52,828 nucleotides of DNA, from contig LUUF01000055.1 of the NCBI GenBank assembly GCA_001644045.1, positions 1-52,828 of the forward strand, given 5' to 3'. Both the position numbers and the translations under genes were made by a program. This document shows, one piece after another, positions 1-9,349 of the stretch (its first letter is position 1; each line of letters begins with the position of its first letter). The stretch comes from Methylomonas methanica (GTDB lineage Bacteria; Pseudomonadota; Gammaproteobacteria; Methylococcales; Methylomonadaceae). Under the pieces are notes generated by a model. It saw nothing but the letters and a program-made list of their open reading frames with translations. It made no database searches and was not told the DNA's origin.

Positions 1-53
1 TTTTCTGGGGGGATTACCAAACCACGCAACTAAGATAGAGCGTAGCGATCAGG

Positions 54-239
54 TCAAACCCTGACATCGATACCGTTGTTCGGCACACTGGCCGACTCCA
101 ATAGTTTCAACGCGTTTTGCCCTTGTTGCTCCTGCATTTCCTTGGCTTTAGCCAGCACAGCGACTTCGACTTGCTGAGCGGTTTTTTGGGTGGACATTTG
201 CGTCGCCAATGCGGCAACGGAAGAGACGGAATCAAGCAT
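54..239 (-). CDS. YjfB-family putative motility protein
   Basis: A 61-residue protein of the YjfB motility family (small, Ala/Gln-rich, helical). It starts MLDSVSSVAALATQ, followed by a Gln/Lys/Glu-rich helix, and has the usual family length. The family is annotated as a putative motility protein and its biochemical role is unknown. The start ATG at 239 has a GAGG Shine-Dalgarno 7 bases upstream. A near-consensus sigma-28 promoter lies upstream at 307-333, which independently supports membership of the flagellar regulon. No other flagellar gene is present in the window. Confidence 0.75.
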   Translation of the reverse strand: MLDSVSSVAALATQMSTQKTAQQVEVAVLAKAKEMQEQQGQNALKLLESASVPNNGIDVRV

Positions 240-306
240 GGCATGGCCTCGTCGGGTTGATTTAGGAAAGCGTCGCCGGTCAGCAACACTGCTAGGTGCT
301 ACCGGG

Positions 307-333
307 TTATCGAACAGAAAGCCGATAACTTTA
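307..333 (-). promoter_or_regulatory. Sigma-28 (FliA) promoter of the YjfB gene
   Basis: Read on the minus strand, TAAAGTTA (326-333), an 11-base spacer and TTCGATAA (307-314) match the enterobacterial FliA consensus TAAAGTTT-N11-GCCGATAA at 13 of 16 positions with exact spacing. Transcription would start near 300, about 60 bases before the YjfB-family start codon. Confidence 0.75.
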
Positions 334-398
334 GAAAAAATGTAAACCGATGTGTTGCGAGAATAGCCGGGATGAAATCCCCAGGCTGTGCCTCGAGT

Positions 399-635
399 TT
401 ACCGGTTTATTGCAGACATAAAATTTTGGATTTGTAGACTGTCGAACGGCCAATTCAGTTGACTCCGGCTTTGGGCGTGCCACAACACCGGAATCAACAA
501 GCCGTAGTCGGTCTGCCATTGTTCGCTAGCCATAATATCCTGGCTTTTGAAATCAAGTCCGGCGGCGGCCAATAGCTCCTCAGCTTCTTCGCACAAATGG
601 CAGCCTTCGGTACCGAACAGGATAAATTCCGCCAT
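399..635 (-). CDS. Glutaredoxin-family (DUF836-like) thiol protein
   Basis: A 78-residue protein with a thioredoxin-fold start: a beta strand (EFILFGTEG), then the redox motif CHLC at about residues 13-16, a helix rich in Glu and Ala, and a cis-Pro-like 'LIPVLW' near residue 48. This is the pattern of the short glutaredoxin-like DUF836 proteins, which are presumed cytoplasmic thiol-disulfide exchange proteins. It begins 13 bases after the metH stop on the same strand and is probably cotranscribed. That position invites a role in keeping a cysteine protein reduced, but no direct link to MetH is shown. The Shine-Dalgarno is poor. Confidence 0.75.
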   Translation of the reverse strand: MAEFILFGTEGCHLCEEAEELLAAAGLDFKSQDIMASEQWQTDYGLLIPVLWHAQSRSQLNWPFDSLQIQNFMSAINR

Positions 636-648
636 TACTGAAGGTGGA

Positions 649-4323
<3,675 letters not shown>

Positions 4324-4399
4324 ACTGCCTGATGGTCGCAAGGGTGGATGTACGGTGGGCTAGTCCGTATTGTTATCAAACCAAATTTTGAGGGAAATC

Positions 4400-4591
4400 A
4401 TGTCTAAACCCAGTCTATTGCATGTCGTAAAAAGCGTAATCGCCGCCGTGATCGGCGTACAAAGCAATAAGAACAGAGAGGTTGATTTTCAGCATGGCTC
4501 TTTGCCTGCCTATATTGTCGTCGGGCTGGTCGTGACTGTGTTATTTATTTTAACGATAGTCAGTATCGTATCCGCAGTTACCGGCGGCTGA
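4400..4591 (+). CDS. DUF2970 family small membrane protein
   Basis: A 63-residue protein. Residues 1-30 (MSKPSLLHVVKSVIAAVIGV then QSNKNREVDF) and one C-terminal transmembrane helix (about 37-60, YIVVGLVVTVLFILTIVSIV) match the DUF2970 pattern: a short amphipathic start, a conserved QS-NRE-DF block and one membrane span. The function of the family is unknown. The ATG at 4400 follows GAGGG with good spacing and is preferred over the in-frame ATG at 4370, which lacks a ribosome site. It is divergent from metH. Confidence 0.8.
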   Translation: MSKPSLLHVVKSVIAAVIGVQSNKNREVDFQHGSLPAYIVVGLVVTVLFILTIVSIVSAVTGG

Positions 4592-4609
4592 GGAATTTCG
4601 GTCGGTAAC

Positions 4610-4633
4610 GAAGCCCAAGCAGCCTTGGGCTTC
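4610..4633. terminator. Hairpin between convergent genes
   Basis: A perfect 10-base stem (GAAGCCCAAG / CTTGGGCTTC) closed by a CAGC tetraloop lies between the 3' ends of the DUF2970 gene and the opposing membrane protein gene. There is no clear T run on either side, so it may be a transcript-end hairpin rather than a strong intrinsic terminator. Confidence 0.45.
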
Positions 4634-4646
4634 GGGATCAGCCTGT

Positions 4647-5066
4647 TTAGTTGCTGGAAGTTTTGAAGCTGTCTTTTATGCTAACAAACAGCTCTTTGAT
4701 ACCGCTGAACAGGTTAGCCGGTGTCAGCGCTTGTTTCAGAATGAACTGGGTCCGAATCAAAGCCACGGCCAGTACGCCGGCAAACGGCGGCAATAATTCG
4801 AAGAAAACCGGCATGAACCAACCGCCAGCACCTTCCTGAGTTTTTCTATCGCCAACGCTGGTCAGATCGCGGTCATATTCGCCGCCGACATCTTTGCCGT
4901 CTAATCCGTCGATAATCATAATATTGATGTTGTAGAACATCACTTGAATCACCAAGAACACTATGGCACAGCCGGCAACCCACAACAGTACGTTACCAGT
5001 TTTGGCTTTTATCAGGGTTTGATATACCCAGATTGCCGTCAAAATCATTATTACGCCACCAATCAT
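4647..5066 (-). CDS. Uncharacterised three-helix membrane protein
   Basis: A 139-residue protein I do not recognise. It shows three likely transmembrane segments: residues 1-22, about 26-52 (VLLWVAGCAIVFLVIQVMFY) and about 88-112 (FFELLPPFAGVLAVALI). Between helices 2 and 3 is an acidic, Gly-rich soluble loop (DGLDGKDVGGEYDRD). The start ATG at 5066 has a good ribosome site (AAGGGGA). It is divergent from the 42-residue membrane protein gene across 217 bases and convergent with the DUF2970 gene. Base composition is like its neighbours, so it looks like a resident gene. No function is claimed. Confidence 0.6.
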   Translation of the reverse strand: MIGGVIMILTAIWVYQTLIKAKTGNVLLWVAGCAIVFLVIQVMFYNINIMIIDGLDGKDVGGEYDRDLTSVGDRKTQEGAGGWFMPVFFELLPPFAGVLAVALIRTQFILKQALTPANLFSGIKELFVSIKDSFKTSSN

Positions 5067-5191
5067 CTCTATTCCCCTTGTAACTGTTAACTATTTTTAT
5101 AATTCTCAAAAATCTGGTTGAGAGGGCATACTACCATAATCCGCCTGGATGGCAATTACGGTGGGATGTTTCCGCGATAGCCATGAATTGC

Positions 5192-5219
5192 TTGACTTTG
5201 AAGGTGGCTAAAGTAACAT
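5192..5219 (+). promoter_or_regulatory. Sigma-70 promoter for the 42-residue membrane protein
   Basis: TTGACT (5192-5197), a 16-base spacer and TAACAT (5214-5219) give a good housekeeping promoter. Transcription would start near 5226, about 58 bases before the ATG at 5284. Confidence 0.6.
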
Positions 5220-5283
5220 ATGAAGCTCGACCGCCAAAGACATGGCACATTTTATAACAACTAACTAAAGGTAGGAGGCACCC

Positions 5284-5412
5284 ATGGGAGCGATCTTAGA
5301 TTTAACAGAAATGCTGAAAGAACCGTCGGGCATGATTGGAGCGCTGGTAATCATCGCTGCAGGATACTTCTTTGTAAAATGGGTTTTTGCTGAGCCTAAA
5401 GACGAAGAGTAA
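5284..5412 (+). CDS. 42-residue single-span membrane protein
   Basis: A very short gene encoding 42 residues. A short amphipathic N-terminus (MGAILDLTEMLKEPSG) is followed by one hydrophobic helix (about 17-34, IGALVIIAAGYFFVKWVF) and an acidic tail (AEPKDEE). Three independent signals support it as real: a strong Shine-Dalgarno (TAGGAGG) before the ATG at 5284, a sigma-70 promoter at 5192-5219, and a near-perfect intrinsic terminator at 5449-5484. It is therefore a monocistronic unit. I do not recognise the family. Its shape resembles small accessory subunits of membrane complexes, but that is only an analogy. Confidence 0.75.
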   Translation: MGAILDLTEMLKEPSGMIGALVIIAAGYFFVKWVFAEPKDEE

Positions 5413-5448
5413 GCTACACCCCTCGCTTACAAAGCTTTTCTGGAAAAA

Positions 5449-5484
5449 GCGGCTACGGATAGATCCCGTAGCCGCTTTTTTTTT
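5449..5484 (+). terminator. Intrinsic terminator after the 42-residue gene
   Basis: A perfect 10-base stem GCGGCTACGG / CCGTAGCCGC with a 7-base loop, preceded by five A and followed by nine T (5476-5484). Confidence 0.9.
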
Positions 5485-5512
5485 GCCTGAAGCATACCTG
5501 GTTTAAATACCT

Positions 5513-5518
5513 TATAAT
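5513..5518 (+). promoter_or_regulatory. Consensus -10 box before the HTTM gene
   Basis: An exact TATAAT lies 29 bases before the ATG at 5547. No good -35 at normal spacing is visible. Transcription would start near 5525, leaving a leader of about 20 bases. That makes the upstream TTG at 5529 an unlikely start. Confidence 0.45.
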
Positions 5519-5546
5519 CCGTGACCTTTTGGCCTGCCGACCCGCT

Positions 5547-7454
5547 ATGTACAAACTGTTAGTTCAAAAAATAAACGCGCTTTATTCCAAAAAAGTACCC
5601 GCTACCGGCGTAGGCTTGTTCAGGCTGTTGTTCGGACTGGTGACGCTACAGGAAGTGTTCTTTCTACTGTATTTCAATCACTTGATATTCGACCCTATCC
5701 CGTTCATGGATGTCGAATTTCCGATGATTCCGCTCTTCTTATGGCTTTGGGCAGCAGTGGCGTTTTGCCTGATCATCGGCTACCGCTGCCAGGGCGCCAG
5801 TATCGCTAATTACGTTTTTTGGCTGCTGTTCGTCAATTTCACGCCAATGCAGCGCGATTTCGACGGCGGCTTCGATTTGTTCATGATCGGCGCCAATTTC
5901 TTTCTGATCTTCATGCCGATTGACAAGGCGTTCTCGGTCGACAGCCTGAGAAAAAAATTGCTGCGTCCGTTCGTACATTATTCTCAGTATCAAGCTGAGG
6001 AAGTGTCGGCATTGACCTATTATCTGCCGGTCGCGATTTGTCTGGGCTTTTTGTACTTCGATTCGGCGATACACAAGATGTTTGCCGAGCATTGGCGCAA
6101 CGGCTTGGGCGCCTGGTTGCCGTCTTCGATTCCGTATTACATGTCCGCGCTGGATTTGTCCCGGCTGCTGAATATCGAGATTTTGCAGAAAATCATCGGT
6201 TACACCATCATCGTATTCCAGTTCACTTTCCTGTTATTTTTCCATCGCCGCCAGTTCAGATGGCTGTATTTTCTGATCGGGATTTCGTTGCATTTGGGCA
6301 TCACCCTATCCTTCAATATTTACCCGTTCGGGATGGGGATGCTGATTTTCTATGCGCTGGTGATACCGTTTGCCTGGTATAGAAAAATCGGTGCTTTCCT
6401 GCGTCTAAAACAGCCGTTATTGACGGTGTTCTACGACCAACAATGCCCATTATGCAATCGCACGGTCTTAACCCTCAATCACTTCGACGTATTACACGCT
6501 GTGGATTTCAAACCGGCGCAAGTGTTTGCGATCGATTATCCGGCTTTAGCCGAGCTGGGCGAAAAGCAATTGCTGACCGATTTGTATGCACTGGATAACG
6601 ATGGCTGGGTTTACGCCGGCGTTGATACCTATGCGCAGATTTTAATTGCGATGCGCTATACGGCGCTTATTGGCTGGGCAATGAAGTTGCCGCTGATATA
6701 TCAATGGATATGTCGTCGTTATCGGGCGATTGCCGATTCGCGCGCGCGACTGGTGTGCGATGTGAGCTGCCTGCCCACATCGGCCGAAAGCTTGCCGCCG
6801 ACCTTGTACGAGCGAATCTTTGAGGCGGAGCATGCGTTACCGGCTAGAAGTCGCGTACACAAAATCAGCAAGGTATTACTCGTGCTGATCTTGTTTCAAT
6901 TCAACAGCAGCTTTCACTATGGCTTGTTGTACCGCCTGCATGTCGATACACGTACGTCGCCGATAACCAGTATGTTGGCGGATATGAGCAACGCGATATT
7001 GATGATGTCTCACACGTTTTTGGGCATCACGCCGCATGCCTTGTATCTGCACGACCATTTCGAGGGCTACGACCGTTTGTTGGCCATTACCTATTTGGAT
7101 TCCAATGGAGAAGAGCAATGGCTGCCGTTTGTCGACCAGCATGGCCGCTTGTTGGCGCCTAATTGGGGGCGCGTGCATTCGATGTGGGCCAACATCGCGG
7201 TAACGCCGAATATCGATGAAATCCGCTTGAAAAAATTCATCATGAAAGTCACCGCATTTTGGGGCAAAAAAACCGACCTAGACCTGGAAACCACTCAATT
7301 TATTGTAAAAATGAAGCGAATTAAAGCTCCATTTGTGTGGGAAAAGGATTTAAGGAACAACAACCTGTCCGGAGAATGGCAGGCAATCGGCACGGCACAA
7401 TGGGCTGGCAAGGAAGTAAAGATCAGTCTGCCGAAGGACATCGATATTTTGTAA
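5547..7454 (+). CDS. HTTM membrane protein fused to a DCC thiol-disulfide oxidoreductase domain
   Basis: A 635-residue protein in three parts. Residues about 10-285 form a polytopic HTTM (vitamin K-dependent gamma-carboxylase-like) domain with repeated hydrophobic helices and conserved acidic or aromatic loops (QRDFDGGFDLF, LYFDSAIHKM). Residues about 290-410 are a DCC/DUF393 domain with the signature YDQQCPLC, whose two cysteines would do thiol-disulfide chemistry. The remaining about 220 residues start with one more membrane helix (VLLVLILFQFNSSF) and end in a soluble segment I do not recognise. HTTM and DCC proteins are often encoded side by side, and here they are one chain. The substrate is unknown. 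It is flanked by small-protein genes with no functional clue. No Shine-Dalgarno is visible. Confidence 0.8.
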   Translation: MYKLLVQKINALYSKKVPATGVGLFRLLFGLVTLQEVFFLLYFNHLIFDPIPFMDVEFPMIPLFLWLWAAVAFCLIIGYRCQGASIANYVFWLLFVNFTPMQRDFDGGFDLFMIGANFFLIFMPIDKAFSVDSLRKKLLRPFVHYSQYQAEEVSALTYYLPVAICLGFLYFDSAIHKMFAEHWRNGLGAWLPSSIPYYMSALDLSRLLNIEILQKIIGYTIIVFQFTFLLFFHRRQFRWLYFLIGISLHLGITLSFNIYPFGMGMLIFYALVIPFAWYRKIGAFLRLKQPLLTVFYDQQCPLCNRTVLTLNHFDVLHAVDFKPAQVFAIDYPALAELGEKQLLTDLYALDNDGWVYAGVDTYAQILIAMRYTALIGWAMKLPLIYQWICRRYRAIADSRARLVCDVSCLPTSAESLPPTLYERIFEAEHALPARSRVHKISKVLLVLILFQFNSSFHYGLLYRLHVDTRTSPITSMLADMSNAILMMSHTFLGITPHALYLHDHFEGYDRLLAITYLDSNGEEQWLPFVDQHGRLLAPNWGRVHSMWANIAVTPNIDEIRLKKFIMKVTAFWGKKTDLDLETTQFIVKMKRIKAPFVWEKDLRNNNLSGEWQAIGTAQWAGKEVKISLPKDIDIL

Positions 7455-7466
7455 ACATCTAGGGTA

Positions 7467-7495
7467 TTGCATCCTCGGTTTTGTCATGCTATAAA
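7467..7495 (+). promoter_or_regulatory. Sigma-70 promoter for the first mini-lipoprotein
   Basis: TTGCAT (7467-7472), a 17-base spacer and TATAAA (7490-7495). Transcription from about 7502 gives a leader of about 53 bases before the ATG at 7555. Confidence 0.65.
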
Positions 7496-7554
7496 TTTTG
7501 CGTGCTTGAGTTTAAGTACATACAAAAATAAAAACCCTTAAATCGGAGGATGTT

Positions 7555-7692
7555 ATGAAAAAAGTATTTTCTGTCTTGGCTATGGTTATGGTGATTGTAA
7601 GCTTGAGCGGTTGCATGGATGATCCAGACGGTGGCAACCCTAAACCAAAAGGCTATGGTTCACCAAACCAACAAGGCTCAGGGCTCAAATAA
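7555..7692 (+). CDS. Small lipoprotein, copy 1 of a tandem pair
   Basis: A 45-residue protein: a lipoprotein signal peptide (MKKVFSVLAMVMVIV), the lipobox LSGC with Cys at residue 20, then MDDPDGGNPKPKGYG and a Gly/Ser/Gln-rich tail. After lipidation only about 26 residues would remain at the membrane. Met rather than Asp at position +2 argues against inner-membrane retention under the E. coli rule. It has a strong ribosome site (GGAGGA), its own promoter and a downstream hairpin. It is paralogous to the gene at 7883: the signal peptide, lipobox and MDDPD match, while the tails differ completely. Confidence 0.75.
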   Translation: MKKVFSVLAMVMVIVSLSGCMDDPDGGNPKPKGYGSPNQQGSGLK

Positions 7693-7723
7693 TCCTAGCC
7701 CTGGCAGGATATTCCTTCCTGAG

Positions 7724-7747
7724 TAAGGCCCACGCAAGTGGGCCTTA
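7724..7747 (+). terminator. Hairpin after lipoprotein copy 1
   Basis: A perfect 10-base stem TAAGGCCCAC / GTGGGCCTTA with a GCAA tetraloop, followed by only a weakly T-rich stretch. Probable terminator, or an RNA-stabilising hairpin. Confidence 0.6.
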
Positions 7748-7882
7748 TATTCCAGATTCTTTCCTCCAAACATATTTAGTTTGCGCTGAACTGCTTCGGC
7801 ATGTTTAAATCTCGCCGTGCTTAATTTTCTGTTTAGATTCAGTACACGAAAAAATATAAAAAACTTTTATTTGGAGGATGTT

Positions 7883-8002
7883 ATGAAAAAAGTATTATCT
7901 CTTTTAGCTATGACCCTGATGATTGTTGGCCTGAGCGGTTGCATGGACGATCCAGATGCATCAAAACAAAAAGTTTCTAGCTCTACTTCTGTAGCGCTTT
8001 AA
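7883..8002 (+). CDS. Small lipoprotein, copy 2 of a tandem pair
   Basis: A 39-residue protein: signal peptide MKKVLSLLAMTLMIVG, lipobox LSGC with Cys at residue 20, then MDDPDASKQ and a Ser-rich tail. The ATG at 7883 is chosen over an in-frame ATG at 7817 because it has the GGAGGA ribosome site and aligns with copy 1. The 24 bases around the start (7873-7896) are identical to 7545-7568 of copy 1. A bidirectional terminator follows. Function unknown. A weak promoter (TTGCGC at 7781, 17 bases, TTTAAA at 7804) may drive it separately. Confidence 0.72.
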   Translation: MKKVLSLLAMTLMIVGLSGCMDDPDASKQKVSSSTSVAL

Positions 8003-8018
8003 TTTTTTAAGCTTTAAG

Positions 8019-8047
8019 AAAAAGGCCCGCTAAAGCGGGCCTTTTTT
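8019..8047. terminator. Bidirectional intrinsic terminator
   Basis: GGCCCGC / GCGGGCC stem with a TAAA loop, flanked by A5 upstream and T6 downstream, so it can end transcription of the second mini-lipoprotein (+) and of the plsC operon (-). Confidence 0.85.
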
Positions 8048-8076
8048 ATGTCCGACGATAAAAATGTGCGTCGACT

Positions 8077-8841
8077 TTATTTTTTGGCGCCTTCCTCGGC
8101 AATATCCAACATGGCTTTATTGATCCATGCTTCGGCCTCGGCGTTAATATCCTTCGATTTTTTGTCGATACTGTTAATAGCCGGCCCAATCTTTACCTTA
8201 ATCACGCCCGGATATTTCAAAAAACTGTTACGCGGCCAATATTCGCCGGCATTGTGCGCCAGCGGAATCACCGGAAACCCCGACTTTTGCGCCAGCATAG
8301 AGCCACCGGCGTTAAATTTTTTATGAGCCCCCGGCGCCACCCTGGTTCCTTCAGGAAACACCACCACAAACAAACCTTCCTGCAAACGCTCGATACCTTG
8401 ATCGATCAGCATTTTTAACGCTTCTTTTTGATTCTGCCGATCAATCGCAATCGGCTTTAGCGTCGCCAAGGCCCAGCCGCCGAATGGAATTTGCAGCAAC
8501 GATTTTTTCAGAACCGCAGTTTGCGGCGAGATAAACTGTCTTAAAGCCACAGTCTCCCAGGCCGATTGATGCTTGCTGAGAATAATCGCTGCCTGATCGC
8601 GCGGAATGTTTTCCAGCCCTTCCACTTCATAACTTAAACCGCAACACAGCTTCAGCATGAACAACAGGCAGTCGATCCAAATATCGGCGATCTTATAGCG
8701 CATCGGAAACGGCAGAAAATAACCGCCCAAGATGGCCACCCCGACAATCAGCGTCGAGAACACGATGTAGATGAATAACAATGTCGAGCCTAAATAGACT
8801 CTGAAATCAGCTTGTCGAGACGATGTGCGTGGCTGCGTCAT
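8077..8841 (-). CDS. plsC: 1-acyl-sn-glycerol-3-phosphate acyltransferase
   Basis: A 254-residue membrane-associated acyltransferase of the PlsC/LPLAT family, which adds the second acyl chain to lysophosphatidic acid in phospholipid synthesis. Visible features are an N-terminal hydrophobic span (about 15-45), the catalytic HX4(D/E) motif as KHQSAWE near residue 93, the FPEGTR phosphate-binding motif near residue 163, and a Pro-rich 'FPVIPLAHN' block. Glu replaces the usual Asp of the catalytic motif, as in several proteobacterial relatives. The start MTQPRTS at 8841 overlaps gmhB by 35 bases. The longer reading frame upstream is gmhB sequence in another frame. Last gene of glyQ-glyS-gmhB-plsC. 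Confidence 0.9.
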   Translation of the reverse strand: MTQPRTSSRQADFRVYLGSTLLFIYIVFSTLIVGVAILGGYFLPFPMRYKIADIWIDCLLFMLKLCCGLSYEVEGLENIPRDQAAIILSKHQSAWETVALRQFISPQTAVLKKSLLQIPFGGWALATLKPIAIDRQNQKEALKMLIDQGIERLQEGLFVVVFPEGTRVAPGAHKKFNAGGSMLAQKSGFPVIPLAHNAGEYWPRNSFLKYPGVIKVKIGPAINSIDKKSKDINAEAEAWINKAMLDIAEEGAKK

Positions 8842-9349
8842 AAAGATTATCGAAAATAGGAACGTTGAGTTGTGGATGATTAATAGCGGTTTTTTCGCCT
8901 TTACCGGTTCTGACCAGGATCGGCTTGGCGCCGACTGACTCGGCGGCCTGAATATCGCGCAAGGAATCGCCAATCGCATAAGTCCGACTCAATTCGGCTT
9001 GCGTGTCGGCGGCAAAACGCCGAAACAGACCGTCCAGGGGCTTGCGGCAGTCACAAGTGTCGTTTGGGCCGTGAGGGCAAAAATAAATGGCTTCTATGTG
9101 CCCGCCCGCCTGGGATGCCAATTGCAGCATTTTGGCGTGTATCGCCGCCAGCGTCGCCAAATCGAATAAGCCCCTGGCAATCCCCGACTGATTAGTGATC
9201 ACCACGACTTTGTAGCGGTGCCGATTTAACAGCGCGATGGCTTCCAGGCTGCCGGCTAGCGGCAGCCATTCTTCCGGTGATTTGATAAAGTCGTCGGAAT
9301 CGACATTGATAGTGCCGTCCCGATCCAGAATAACGTAACGCTCGGTCAC
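8807..9349 (-). CDS. gmhB: D-glycero-beta-D-manno-heptose 1,7-bisphosphate 7-phosphatase
   Basis: A 180-residue HAD-family phosphatase. GmhB removes the C7 phosphate from heptose bisphosphate in the ADP-heptose pathway for the lipopolysaccharide inner core. The nucleophile motif DRDGTIN is at residues 9-15, the Thr motif is VVITNQSG (about 48-55), the zinc-type CxH...CxC cluster appears as CPHGPNDTCDC (about 93-103), and the late acidic motif is GDSLRDIQAA. The start overlaps the glyS stop by 4 bases (translational coupling). The same gene order is familiar from other gammaproteobacteria. Confidence 0.92.
   Translation of the reverse strand: MTERYVILDRDGTINVDSDDFIKSPEEWLPLAGSLEAIALLNRHRYKVVVITNQSGIARGLFDLATLAAIHAKMLQLASQAGGHIEAIYFCPHGPNDTCDCRKPLDGLFRRFAADTQAELSRTYAIGDSLRDIQAAESVGAKPILVRTGKGEKTAINHPQLNVPIFDNLYDAATHIVSTS

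Noticed and set aside
4324..4399. Possible cobalamin or SAM-related riboswitch before metH
   Set aside because: The divergent gap is only 76 bases and shows no riboswitch core; too short for a cobalamin riboswitch.
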